Assembly (NCBI GenBank): GCA_965220825.1
Contig: OZ244839.1
Coordinates: 558,001-622,000 of the forward strand
Source of the DNA: G965220825 sp965220825
Lineage (GTDB): Bacteria > Pseudomonadota > Alphaproteobacteria > UBA828
Direction: 5' to 3'
Length of the DNA stretch: 64,000 nucleotides
Shown here piece by piece: positions 53,827 to 61,885 of the stretch. The position numbers were made by a program, and so were the translations under genes. The notes under the pieces were generated by a model. The model saw only the letters and a program-made list of their open reading frames with translations, ran no database searches and had not been told where the DNA came from. Every line of letters starts with the position of its first letter. Positions within the stretch are counted from its first letter, which is position 1.

Positions 53827-54114
53827 ATGGATGTGCGGATTTACCGGCCCGCGAAGACGGCCACCCAGTCCGGGCGGGCGAAGACCCGTCGATGGGTGCT
53901 GGAATATACGCCCCGCGGGCGGCGCCAAGTGGACAGCCTCATGGGCTGGACCGGCTCCGACGATACCACCCAGCAAGTGCGGCTCGGTTTCGCCAGCAAG
54001 GACGAGGCGGTGGCCTATGCCAAGCGCCGGGGTCTGGATTACGTGGTGGAGGAGCCTCAGACGCGGCGGATCCGCCCCAAATCCTACGCCGACAACTTCA
54101 TCCGCAAGACCTGA
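53827..54114 (+). CDS. NADH:ubiquinone oxidoreductase NDUFS4-type accessory subunit
   Basis: 95 residues. Homologous to the 18-kDa (AQDQ) subunit of mitochondrial complex I, found among bacteria mainly in alphaproteobacteria, where it stabilises the matrix arm. VRIYRPAKTATQSGRAKTRRWVLEY and the block LMGWTGSDDTTQQVRLGFASKDEAVAYAKRRG, then PKSYADNFIRKT, are diagnostic. The ATG at 53827 begins MDVRIYRPAKT. The 88-base gap before it follows the palindrome. Encoded apart from any nuo operon, as is usual. Confidence 0.95.
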   Translation: MDVRIYRPAKTATQSGRAKTRRWVLEYTPRGRRQVDSLMGWTGSDDTTQQVRLGFASKDEAVAYAKRRGLDYVVEEPQTRRIRPKSYADNFIRKT

Positions 54115-54132
54115 GACCCAGGGCCCCGTCGT

Positions 54133-55053
54133 TCAGCCGGCGAAACGCGGCTCCGGCACGCCACGCACTCCGAGCCCCGTCACTGCGAACAGGCTGCCGG
54201 CGAGGAATTGCGGCTTCACCTCCTTGACGAAGTGGTCGTGCACCGCCGGATGCTGGACGCGCGCCATCGAGGTGACGTAGAGCACATCCAGCGCGTCGCC
54301 GCCGAACATCACGCTGGTCACGTTCTTGACGGGCATGCCGATGCGCCGCTCCACCGTGCCGTCCGGCGCATAGCGCACCAGCTCTCCACCGATCACTTGC
54401 GCGTTCCAGAGGAAACCCTCCTCGTCCACCGTCGAGCCGTCGGCGACGCCTGCATCCATGCGCGTCGTCGCGAACACCCGCTTGTTGGCGAGCGTGCCCG
54501 TCTCGATATCGTAGTCGTAGGCCCAGAATTCGTCCTGGAAGCTGTCGGCGAAATAGAACGTCTTGTCGTCCGGGCTCCAGCACGGGCCGTTGGAGCAGAT
54601 GATGCCGCCGTCCACCTTGGTGATGGAAAGGTCCGGGTCGAGCCGCCACAGGCCGCAGATGCGGAGCTCTTCCTTGTCGTCCATGCCGCCCGCGAAGAAG
54701 CGGCCGCGCCGGTCGCACTTGCCGTCGTTGAGCCGGGTGCGGGGCTGCTCCTCGTCCACTTTCGCGATCAGTTCAAGCGCCGACTTGTCGTAATCGTAGA
54801 AATAGAAACCGTCATCGAGCGCCATCACCGCACCGCCACCGGCCCGCAGCGCCAGGGCGCCGATATCATGCTCCTCAGGGAGGGTCCAGTTCTCGACCTT
54901 GCCTGTCTTGGGGTCCAGGCGCCAGAGACTCGGCTTGCCGACCCGGCGGCCCGTCCCGTCCACCCAATAGAGTCTGCCCTCGTCGACGTCCCAGACGGGC
55001 CCTTCTCCGAGATGGTTTTCACAGTCGAGAATGCACTCGATCTTGACGCTCAT
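54133..55053 (-). CDS. SMP-30/gluconolactonase family protein
   Basis: 306 residues, six-bladed propeller using a divalent metal to hydrolyse sugar lactones. CENHLGEGPVWDVDEGRLYWVDG gives the metal glutamate; RTRLNDGKCDRRGRFFAGGMDD supplies the Asn and Asp; CSNGPCWSPDDKTFYFADSF and MDAGVADGSTVDEEGFLWNAQ give the remaining ligands. ATG 55053 follows GGAGGGACCCGGCCC; the open frame continues well upstream but without similarity. Convergent with the NDUFS4-like gene (18-base gap), divergent from the RraA-like gene. Confidence 0.93.
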   Translation of the reverse strand: MSVKIECILDCENHLGEGPVWDVDEGRLYWVDGTGRRVGKPSLWRLDPKTGKVENWTLPEEHDIGALALRAGGGAVMALDDGFYFYDYDKSALELIAKVDEEQPRTRLNDGKCDRRGRFFAGGMDDKEELRICGLWRLDPDLSITKVDGGIICSNGPCWSPDDKTFYFADSFQDEFWAYDYDIETGTLANKRVFATTRMDAGVADGSTVDEEGFLWNAQVIGGELVRYAPDGTVERRIGMPVKNVTSVMFGGDALDVLYVTSMARVQHPAVHDHFVKEVKPQFLAGSLFAVTGLGVRGVPEPRFAG

Positions 55054-55176
55054 GGGCCGGGTCCCTCCGATTTCGCGCGATCCTGCAATCCGATGCGGCG
55101 AACCGCAAGGGGCGGCGCGACGGCGGTTTCCTTTGCGGGAGAAGCGTTCTAAGAGAGAGCGATCCAGGAGGACGCG

Positions 55177-55863
55177 ATGACCGGTCACGACATCGATCTT
55201 GAGGCACTCGCCCGCTACGATACCCCCACCATCTCCAATGCTCTCTTGCAGGTTTCGCCCGAGGCGGCGCGCCGTTCGACCAAGGCCGCGCTCCACTGTG
55301 CGCGCCCGGAGCTTCCGCCCATGGTGGGATTCGCCCGCACGGTGCTCTACCGGACGATGGAGCCCGGCAGCCTGGATAGGCAAGCCCAGCGCGCCCAGGA
55401 CCTCGCCTATTTCGACTATGTCGCCGCCGGCGAAGGCCCGCGCATCGTCGCGGTGCAGGACGCGGATACGCCGACGGCGGCCGCCAATGCGCTCTTTGGC
55501 GAGGTGATGAGCTTCATGCACAGCGCGCTCGGCTGCATCGGGCTGATCACCAATGGCGCCGTCCGGGACGTTGCTGGCATGGCGGAAGGCTTCCAGGCGC
55601 TCTATGCCGCCGTCGCGCCCTCGCGGGCCGACTATCACCGGGTGGATTTTGGCGGCGAGATCAATGTGGCGGGGCTCTATCTCCGCACCGATATGTTGAT
55701 CCATGCGGACGCGAACGGCGCCATCGCCCTGTCGCCGGAGGATGTGCCCGCCATTCTGGAGGCCGCGGCGGCGATTACGCGGAAGGAACAGACCATTATC
55801 GACTTCTGCCGCGACCCGGCGTTCAGCGTCGAAGGGTTCAAGCGCTTCTGGGCCGAAGGCTGA
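55177..55863 (+). CDS. RraA family protein (HMG/CHA aldolase-like)
   Basis: 228 residues. RraA-fold proteins include 4-hydroxy-4-methyl-2-oxoglutarate/4-carboxy-4-hydroxy-2-oxoadipate aldolases and oxaloacetate decarboxylases. GFARTVLYRT and LFGEVMSFMHSALGCIGLITNGAVRDVAGM, with the conserved Arg-Asp after GAV, define the active site; LRTDMLIHADANGAIALSPEDVPAIL follows. The substrate-side GE replaces the more common GD. ATG 55177 has GGAGGACGCG upstream. A type 1 amidotransferase follows after 14 bases. Role unknown. Confidence 0.88.
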   Translation: MTGHDIDLEALARYDTPTISNALLQVSPEAARRSTKAALHCARPELPPMVGFARTVLYRTMEPGSLDRQAQRAQDLAYFDYVAAGEGPRIVAVQDADTPTAAANALFGEVMSFMHSALGCIGLITNGAVRDVAGMAEGFQALYAAVAPSRADYHRVDFGGEINVAGLYLRTDMLIHADANGAIALSPEDVPAILEAAAAITRKEQTIIDFCRDPAFSVEGFKRFWAEG

Positions 55864-55877
55864 GGCGGTACGGGATC

Positions 55878-56603
55878 GTGCGTATCCTTCTGCTCCAGAA
55901 CCACGAGGGCGCGGGCCCCGGCTATCTGGAGGAGCCCGCGGCGCGCGCAGGCGCGGCGTTCGACGCCTGCATGCCCAATCTTCATTCCGATCACCGCCTG
56001 CCCGCCGACGATTCCGGTCATGACGGCTTCATGCTCCTGGGCGGTGCCATGCATGCGGGCCATGTGGAGGCGCATCCCTGGCTCGAAGACGCCGCCGCGC
56101 TGGTACGCCGCTTCACCGAAGCGGGAAAGCCCGTGCTCGGCATCTGCCTCGGCGCGCAGATCGTCGCGCGGGCCTTCGGCGCGCGCTGCTACGATCTGCC
56201 GGTGCCGGAAGTCGGGCTGGTGCCGCTCCGCTTCACGGCGGCGGCGGGTGCGGATGCGCTGCTGGGGAAGGGCTTCGACACGCCGCTCCATCTGGCCGAA
56301 TTTCACAGCCAGACCTTCGACCTGCCCGAAGGCGCCACGGCGCTGATGACGGGCGCAGAGGTGCGCAACCAGGCGTTCCGCGTCGGCCCGTCGACCTACG
56401 CGTTCCAGCCCCATTTCGAGGCGTCGCCCGCCATGATGACTCACTGGGTGGAGATTTCCGACGACGCGGTACCGAACCACGCACCGCATCTTCCCGCCGC
56501 GCTGCCTGGGCTCTACCGGCTGCACCACTATGGCAGCCACGATTTCTGTTACCGGGCGGGAGAGGCCTGGTTCGACCTGGTGGCGGCGCGGGCTACTCCA
56601 TGA
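55878..56603 (+). CDS. Type 1 glutamine amidotransferase (GATase domain protein)
   Basis: 241 residues. Catalytic Cys90 in LGICLGAQIVARAF, and His179 with Glu181 in AFQPHFEAS. GFMLLGGAMHAGHVEAHPWL is the oxyanion strand. It resembles GMP synthase-type standalone amidotransferases such as YfeJ-like proteins. Start is GTG 55878 (MRILLLQNHEGAGPG). Its last 11 bases overlap the end of the convergent SCO gene. Ammonia acceptor unknown; the adjacent RraA-like gene gives no clear hint. Confidence 0.9.
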   Translation: MRILLLQNHEGAGPGYLEEPAARAGAAFDACMPNLHSDHRLPADDSGHDGFMLLGGAMHAGHVEAHPWLEDAAALVRRFTEAGKPVLGICLGAQIVARAFGARCYDLPVPEVGLVPLRFTAAAGADALLGKGFDTPLHLAEFHSQTFDLPEGATALMTGAEVRNQAFRVGPSTYAFQPHFEASPAMMTHWVEISDDAVPNHAPHLPAALPGLYRLHHYGSHDFCYRAGEAWFDLVAARATP

Positions 56604-57165
56604 ACCCGCGCATCTTCTCCGCCATCTTCTCGGGGCCCTGGCCGAAATGGAAATGGGTGAGGTAGTCGCCCTCCGGGTCCATGAAATAGGCGTATGAGGT
56701 GTGGTCAACCAGATAGGCGCCGGTCTCGTCGGGCTCGCCATGGCGATAGTAGACGCGGAAGGACTTCGCCGCCGCCTTCACCTGCGCGCCGGTGCCGGTG
56801 AGGCCCACCAGCCGGGGGTGGAACTGGGGAACATAGCCGGCGAGCATCTCCACCGTGTCCCGTGCGGGATCGACGGTGACGAACAGCGGCTGCACCCGGT
56901 CCCCGAGCGCACCCAGTTCGTCCACCGCCTGCCCCATGACCAGAAGCTCCGTCGGGCACACATCGGGACAATATGCATAGCCGAAATAGACCAGCAGGTG
57001 GCTGCCCTCGAAGTCGGCCTCGGTCACGGTGCGCCCGGTGTGGTCCACCAGTTCGAACGGGCCCCCGATATCGGCGGCCCGCGCAGGCGCCGCCCAGCTC
57101 CAGACCGCGAGCCCGAGGGCCACGGCGAACGCCAGAACCGCGGGCATGCGCGCTGCATATTTCAT
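56593..57165 (-). CDS. SCO1/SenC/PrrC family copper-binding protein
   Basis: 190 residues. An N-terminal signal or anchor (AVLAFAVALGLAVWSWAAPARA) directs it to the periplasm. The thioredoxin-like domain has the copper site Cys66, Cys70 (YCPDVCP) and His155 (YLVDHTSY). SCO proteins load CuA of cytochrome c oxidase or keep its thiols reduced. ATG 57165 is preferred over 57222, because the former begins with the signal. Divergent from a hydrolase; palindrome copy 3 lies in the shared upstream region. Confidence 0.94.
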   Translation of the reverse strand: MKYAARMPAVLAFAVALGLAVWSWAAPARAADIGGPFELVDHTGRTVTEADFEGSHLLVYFGYAYCPDVCPTELLVMGQAVDELGALGDRVQPLFVTVDPARDTVEMLAGYVPQFHPRLVGLTGTGAQVKAAAKSFRVYYRHGEPDETGAYLVDHTSYAYFMDPEGDYLTHFHFGQGPEKMAEKMRGFME

Positions 57166-57267
57166 GGATCGGCCCCCATCCACCGCCCCACCGAACGTAG
57201 CATGGCAGCCGATTCCGGTCACGACGCGCCGGTCGCGGAAACGTACCGCCGACCGTCCTATTTTGTC

Positions 57268-57357
57268 GGTGCGCGGGTCTCCAGGCCCGCATTTTTTCGC
57301 TCCCCGCGCAAGAGCACGGGCCTTCGGCCCGTTGCGAGCCTGGAAGACCCGCGTACC
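57268..57357. repeat. Dispersed palindrome, copy 3 (composite loop)
   Basis: The left arm begins GGTGCGCGGGTCTCCAGGCC (57268). The right arm (57334-57357) is decayed (GAGCCTGGAAGACCCGCGTA). The loop contains its own perfect stem ACGGGCC-TTC-GGCCCGT (57316-57332) whose surroundings resemble the hairpin at 46793-46815. It is located between divergent genes, so it is not a terminator here. Confidence 0.85.
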
Positions 57358-57440
57358 AAGACGTTCGATTCCCCCCGCCTCGTCACCCCGATATCGGCGG
57401 GATAGGGTGGGGGCCGTGCCGGCGAGCGAGGGAGGCGGAT

Positions 57441-58331
57441 ATGGCGGGTGAGGCGATCTATCGCGGTTACGACCGGGCGGCGCTCGATGCGCAATACAAC
57501 AACCGCGCGCGAATCCCTCATTACGGAGATTATTTCGAGCAGTGGGAGGCGTGGAGCGCCAAGACCCGCGCGGCGCTCGCCTGCCGGCTCGACGTGTCTT
57601 ACGGCGACGACCCGGCGGAGCGGCTCGACATCTTCCCGGCCGCGGAGAGCGGTGCGCCGATCCAGATCATGATCCATGGCGGCTACTGGTATTCGCTCAG
57701 CAAGGAGCATGACAGCTTCGTGGCGGAAGGATTCCGGCCTCACGGGGTGGCGACGGTGGTGATCGAATATGGCCTGGCACCCGCCTACCGCATGGATGAA
57801 ATCGTTCGCCAGACCCGCGCGGCAGCGGCCTGGATATGGCGCAATGCGGAGTCCTTTGGCGGCGACCCATCGCGCATCCACGCCATCGGCCAGTCCGCGG
57901 GCGGCCATCTCGCCGCCATGCTTCTGGCGACCGACTGGCGGGCCATGGGCGCCGGCCTCCCCGCGAACCTCGTGAAGAGTGCGGCCTCGATCTCGGGGAT
58001 TTACGATCTGGAGCCGATCCGGCTCTGCTACCTCAACGACAAGCTGGGCATGGATGAGGGCGAAGCGCATCGGAACAGCCCGGTCCATCAGCGCTATCCC
58101 GCAGCGGCACCCTTCCTGCTCGTCTCCGGCGACATCGAATCGGCGGAGTACGCGCGCCAGGCCGAGGCCATGGCGGCGGTGTGGGAGGCCCACGGCTATC
58201 CGCTGCGAAGGCTCGAACTGCCGGGCTTCAACCACTTCACCATGGCGGATCAGCTCCGGGAGCCGGAGAGCCCGCTCACCCGTGCCACGCTGGCGTTGAT
58301 GGCAGAGGCGGGCGAGGAAGCGGTAGCGTAG
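57441..58331 (+). CDS. Alpha/beta hydrolase, kynurenine formamidase-like
   Basis: 296 residues. HGGYW at 79-83 gives the oxyanion hole; the nucleophile is Ser152 in GQSAGGHLAA, and the His is in LPGFNHFTMADQL. RGYDRAALDAQYNNRARIPHYGDYFEQW is the opening of the BNA7-like formamidases that turn N-formylkynurenine into kynurenine. kynU at 19.4 kb makes that role possible but distance weakens it. ATG 57441 after GGGAGGCGGAT. Convergent with a paralogue 12 bases beyond the stop. Confidence 0.87.
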   Translation: MAGEAIYRGYDRAALDAQYNNRARIPHYGDYFEQWEAWSAKTRAALACRLDVSYGDDPAERLDIFPAAESGAPIQIMIHGGYWYSLSKEHDSFVAEGFRPHGVATVVIEYGLAPAYRMDEIVRQTRAAAAWIWRNAESFGGDPSRIHAIGQSAGGHLAAMLLATDWRAMGAGLPANLVKSAASISGIYDLEPIRLCYLNDKLGMDEGEAHRNSPVHQRYPAAAPFLLVSGDIESAEYARQAEAMAAVWEAHGYPLRRLELPGFNHFTMADQLREPESPLTRATLALMAEAGEEAVA

Positions 58332-58343
58332 CCTGCGTCCGCG

Positions 58344-59198
58344 TCAGAGCCCCATCTGGGCCAGCACCGCCTTGGTGAGTTCCGAGCCGGGGCGGCCCAT
58401 CTCGTTCACCACGTTGTAGTGGTGAAGGCCCGCAAGCTCCATCATCGTGGCATCGAAGCCGCGGCCTCTCCAGGCTTCGGCGAAGGCCCGGTTCTGGGCG
58501 ATGAATTCGGGCGTTTCCTCGGCGCCGACCGCCGCGATGAGAGGGGCGGGGCGCGACGGCAGATGCAGGATCGGGCTGTTGTGGGCGGCCGTTTCCGCAT
58601 TCAGCCGCACATCGTCATTGATGCTGGTCTGGAGCAGCGGCGCGAGATCGAAAATGCCGGAAATCGCCGTCCCGCCCTTCACGAGGTCGGCGGGTCGGCC
58701 GCGCGCCGCCCAGTCGGTGCAGAGCATCATGGCGGTGAGGTGCCCGCCCGCCGAATGGCCGGAAACGAACAGGCGGTCCGGATTGCCGCCGAACCTGCCG
58801 GCGTTCGCCGCGATCCATTCCAGCGCCCGGCGGCACTGCTCGACGATCTCGGCCAGCGTGACGGCGGGCGCCAGCGCGTAGTTGAGCGAGGCGAACGCCG
58901 CGCCCGCCTCCACGAAACCCTCGGCGGGGAAGGAATAGGAAGACTTGTCCATGGCGCGCCAATAGCCGCCGTGGATGAAAACCTGGACCGCGGCGCCCTC
59001 GGGCGGAGCGTTACGCGCCGGGAAGAGGTCCAGTGTCATGTTGGGGCCGTCGCCATAGCGCTGGTCGAGCGTACAGTCGAAGGCGCCACGCACCCGCACG
59101 CTCTCACGCTCCCAGACCGCGAAATGCGTGTCGAAATCCGGATGCCGCAGCCGCAGGTTGTAGCCCGTCTCGTTCGCAAGCCGTCTCTCCCCGCCCAT
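58344..59198 (-). CDS. Alpha/beta hydrolase, kynurenine formamidase-like (paralogue)
   Basis: 284 residues. HGGYW at 76-80, nucleophile Ser149 in GHSAGGHLTAMML, acid near AVGAEETPEF and His in LAGLHHYNVVNEM. Same architecture as the gene at 57441, to which it runs tail to tail. The order of motifs, the ISGIFDLAPL/ISGIYDLEPI block and NSPILHL/NSPVHQR match between the two, so an old inverted duplication is likely. The start ATG 59198 follows GGGAGGCACGGGAGCG. Confidence 0.88.
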   Translation of the reverse strand: MGGERRLANETGYNLRLRHPDFDTHFAVWERESVRVRGAFDCTLDQRYGDGPNMTLDLFPARNAPPEGAAVQVFIHGGYWRAMDKSSYSFPAEGFVEAGAAFASLNYALAPAVTLAEIVEQCRRALEWIAANAGRFGGNPDRLFVSGHSAGGHLTAMMLCTDWAARGRPADLVKGGTAISGIFDLAPLLQTSINDDVRLNAETAAHNSPILHLPSRPAPLIAAVGAEETPEFIAQNRAFAEAWRGRGFDATMMELAGLHHYNVVNEMGRPGSELTKAVLAQMGL

Positions 59199-59336
59199 CG
59201 CTCCCGTGCCTCCCCGTTTTGTTGCTTGCGTCTTCTACCATGCGGCGATGCTCGCGGCTGGAACGCAGGGCTGCGGGAGATGTGATCGGGCCCGTGTATA
59301 CTCGCGCGTGGCGCGGACGGGACGGCGGAGGGACCG

Positions 59337-60689
59337 ATGGTGGCGGCGGCGAGCAATCGAATCGAGGTGCATGATCGGGAGGCGCTGGCGGCGGCGCGGG
59401 CGGTGCTGGAGTCCTGTGAGGACGCCGCCGCGATGGGCGAGGCGGTCAGGAGCGCGGTGGCCCGCAACGAGGAGTGGCGCGGGCGCCAGTGCATCAATCT
59501 GCTCGCACCGGAAGCACCCACCAGCCCGTCGGTACGCGCGCTGCTCGGCGCCGAAATCGGCACCCGCGCGGCGGAAGGCCATATCGGCCGCGTGAACCGC
59601 TGGTTCGCAGGCACGCGGCATATCGACGAGGTCGAGGCCCTCTGCGTCGAACTGTTGAAGCGCTATTTCCGCTGCGATTACGCCGACCACCGGATGTGCG
59701 CCAGCATGATCGGCAACGCAGTGGCCTATACCGCGCTCAGCAAGCCGGGCGATGTGGTGATGTCCGTCGCGCAGCCGGTGGGGGGCCATTCGTCCAATCG
59801 GCTCGACGGGCCGGCCGGCGCCATGGGCCGGATCGTGGTGGATATCCCGTTCGACCCCCACGAGCTGGTGGTGGATATGGAGGCTTTCCGCCGCTATGCA
59901 CCGCTCGCGCGGCCCGTTCTCGTGGCGTTGGGACTCTCGATGACGCTTTTCCCGCAGCCCGTGGCCGAGATGAAGGAGGTCATTTCGGAGTGGGGCGGGC
60001 GGCTCTTCTTCGACGGCGCGCACCAGCTCGGCCTGATCGGTGGGCGCCAGTTCCAGGACCCGCTGGCGGAGGGCGCGGACATCCTCACCGGCTCTGCCGG
60101 AAAGACCTTCTCCGGGCCGCAATCCGGGATCATCGCCTGGAACGATCCGGCGATCACCGAGCCGGTGACGACCGCCGTGTTTCCGATCTGGGCGGCGACT
60201 CATCAGGTCAATCGCGTGGCCGCCCTCGCCGTGGCCGCGGCCGAGGCGATCGCCTATGGCGAAGCCTTCATGGCCCAGATCGTGCGGAACGCGAAGGCGC
60301 TGGCCGAGCGGCTGCACGAACGCGGCTTGCCCATGCTGGGCGCACATAAGGGCTTTACGGAAACCCACCAGGCGATCGCCGATGCGGGCCGCTTCGGACG
60401 CGGCCTTGCCGCCGCCCAGGCGCTGGAGCGGGCCAACATTATCGTGAACAAGAATCTGCTTCCGACCGATACGCCCGAAGATTGGGACGAGCCGAGCGGC
60501 CTGCGCATGGGGACCATCGAGGCCACCCGCCTCGGCATGAAGGAGCCTGAGATGCGTGCCGTGGCAGATCTAATCGCGCGCGTGCTGGTGGAGGGTGAAA
60601 AGCCCGAGGAGGTCCAGCCCGACGTGACGGCGATCCGATCCGGTTTTCAGACGCTCTATTATTGTATCGAGACCGGCCTGCCGGACTGA
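59337..60689 (+). CDS. Serine hydroxymethyltransferase-like PLP enzyme, divergent
   Basis: 450 residues, SHMT fold type I. NLLAPEAPTSPSV, WFAGTRHIDEVEALCVELLKRYF and LFFDGAHQLGLIGGRQFQDPLAEGADILTGSAGKTFSGPQSGII align with SHMT blocks. The PLP lysine is Lys256, but the normal TTTHKTLRGPRGG reads TGSAGKTFSGPQSG, losing the His before Lys. SENF at the start reads APEA. So folate-linked serine-glycine conversion is unlikely; a transaldolase, aldolase or alpha-methylserine-type reaction is possible. GTG or ATG in the region; ATG 59337 chosen after GGAGGGACCG. Confidence 0.82.
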   Translation: MVAAASNRIEVHDREALAAARAVLESCEDAAAMGEAVRSAVARNEEWRGRQCINLLAPEAPTSPSVRALLGAEIGTRAAEGHIGRVNRWFAGTRHIDEVEALCVELLKRYFRCDYADHRMCASMIGNAVAYTALSKPGDVVMSVAQPVGGHSSNRLDGPAGAMGRIVVDIPFDPHELVVDMEAFRRYAPLARPVLVALGLSMTLFPQPVAEMKEVISEWGGRLFFDGAHQLGLIGGRQFQDPLAEGADILTGSAGKTFSGPQSGIIAWNDPAITEPVTTAVFPIWAATHQVNRVAALAVAAAEAIAYGEAFMAQIVRNAKALAERLHERGLPMLGAHKGFTETHQAIADAGRFGRGLAAAQALERANIIVNKNLLPTDTPEDWDEPSGLRMGTIEATRLGMKEPEMRAVADLIARVLVEGEKPEEVQPDVTAIRSGFQTLYYCIETGLPD

Positions 60690-60725
60690 GCGAGACCGCT
60701 CGCAGCGCGCGGCCGCCTCGGCGGT

Positions 60726-61376
60726 TCAGCGGGCGTCGCGCCGCAGCGCGTCCTCCATCTGGGACCGCGTGAGCTGGAAGCCGATATAGGTCTCATAGGC
60801 GGCGCCCGTCGCGCCGCCCGCCAGCGGGATGTGCTGTTCGATGGACTGGCCAATCCGGCTCCGGGCGGCGCCCTCCGCAAAGACCAGCTCCACGGTAAAT
60901 ACCTCCTTCGCGACGATCTGCCGGGAAGGATCGACGATGGCGACAAAATAGGGGAGGCTCACCCGGTCCGTCTCCGCTCCAGGTCCGCGCGCCGCTTCGA
61001 CCGCGAAGGTGAAGGTCATCGTGACGCCGCCGCCGCCCTCGTCATCGAGATCATATTCGCAGCTTGGGACGGCGCGGAGGAGGCTCGCCTCGAAGGCGAC
61101 ATCGGTGAGGTCGCGCCCCGCACCCTCGCGGTAGAGGGTGAGCGTCCGGGCCTGGTCGAGCACGACCAGGCCGGGGCAGGGGGGCTGGGGCTCGCTTTCG
61201 GTCATCAAGCCGCAGCCCGAGAGCAACGCCGCGAGCAGAACGACGGGCGGCGCGATTCGCCACAGCCGCCGAGAGCGCCCCGCCGCAGATCGATCCGCGG
61301 CCTCGGGCGTGCGGTCTAGAGAGTGTTGTGCGTTCCGTCGCAATGCGGGCCGTCCGCCGTATGCTTGCAGCCGCAT
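60726..61376 (-). CDS. Predicted lipoprotein of unknown function
   Basis: About 216 residues if ATG 61376 is used. A hydrophobic run APPVVLLAALLSGCGLM with an LSGC lipobox marks lipid attachment and places it in the envelope. The mature domain has CPGLVVLDQARTLTLYREGAGRDLTDVAFEASLL and FTVELVFAEGAARSRIGQSIEQHIPLAGGATGAAYETYIGFQL, seen in conserved alphaproteobacterial proteins without assigned role. The start is doubtful: this ATG lies inside the upstream CDGSH gene in another frame, and no start codon is present between the CDGSH stop and the signal except CTG. Probably co-transcribed with it. Confidence 0.65.
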   Translation of the reverse strand: MRLQAYGGRPALRRNAQHSLDRTPEAADRSAAGRSRRLWRIAPPVVLLAALLSGCGLMTESEPQPPCPGLVVLDQARTLTLYREGAGRDLTDVAFEASLLRAVPSCEYDLDDEGGGGVTMTFTFAVEAARGPGAETDRVSLPYFVAIVDPSRQIVAKEVFTVELVFAEGAARSRIGQSIEQHIPLAGGATGAAYETYIGFQLTRSQMEDALRRDAR

Positions 61377-61555
61377 AGCCACGCGGTCTCGCTTTTTTCG
61401 GCGGTGAAGACGATGGGGCGGATTCCCGTATCCTTGTGCGACCCGTCGCAGAAGGGTTGTTTGGCGCTGCGCCCACAGGCGCACCACGCATAGTTCTTCC
61501 CCGCCACGAGTTCCACCGGGTAGGGTTCGGTCTGGGCGATGACGGCTTTGCTCAT
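61316..61555 (-). CDS. CDGSH-type iron-sulfur protein, tandem sites
   Basis: 79 residues with two CDGSH motifs: Cys25, Cys27, Cys36, His40 (CACGRSAKQPFCDGSH) and Cys61, Cys63, Cys72, His76 (CGCKHTADGPHCDGTH). Each binds a [2Fe-2S] cluster with three Cys and one His, as in mitoNEET-type domains. Tandem pairs are the common bacterial form. Role in redox or cluster transfer is not settled. ATG 61555, with GAGACCGCTGCC upstream. Divergent from thrB; palindrome copy 4 lies between. Confidence 0.92.
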   Translation of the reverse strand: MSKAVIAQTEPYPVELVAGKNYAWCACGRSAKQPFCDGSHKDTGIRPIVFTAEKSETAWLCGCKHTADGPHCDGTHNTL

Positions 61556-61727
61556 GGCAGCGGTCTCAAGATGTTGGCAGGCGGGTAACGGACGATTCGC
61601 ACCCTAGCTTCCACCGGTCCCGCCGACAACCCGTTGTACTCGTTCAGGACGATTGAGACGCTGGGGTTTCTTCGGCCCTCAGCGTGGCAAGATGTTCGGT
61701 CGGGGTTCGTCCGCCGGCTGCCCCTTT

Positions 61728-61809
61728 TTTGGTGCGCGGGTCTCCAGGCCCGCATTTTTCTTTTCCTCGAAAAACAAAAACATGCGGGCCTGGAGACCCG
61801 CGCACCAAA
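61728..61809. repeat. Dispersed palindrome, copy 4 (perfect 28-bp arms)
   Basis: The left arm at 61728-61755 begins TTTGGTGCGCGGGTCTCCAG. The right arm at 61782-61809 is its exact reverse complement over 28 bases. The 26-base AT-rich centre is close to that of copy 2 (shared TCGAAAAAC). It lies between the divergent CDGSH and thrB genes, 77 bases before the thrB ATG. Confidence 0.93.
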
Positions 61810-61885
61810 CCTATAGCGGCCGTTCCCTTTCGCGCGGTACTTTGGTTAGGATGGCGCCCGCCGATCTTCCGCCGACCGAGTGCCC

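Noticed and set aside
53541..53828. Short ORFs across the palindromes, such as those reading VRGSPGPH or MRAWRPAH
   Set aside because: They are translations of the palindrome arms, occur at each copy on both strands and have no ribosome sites or domain. The DNA repeat explains them.
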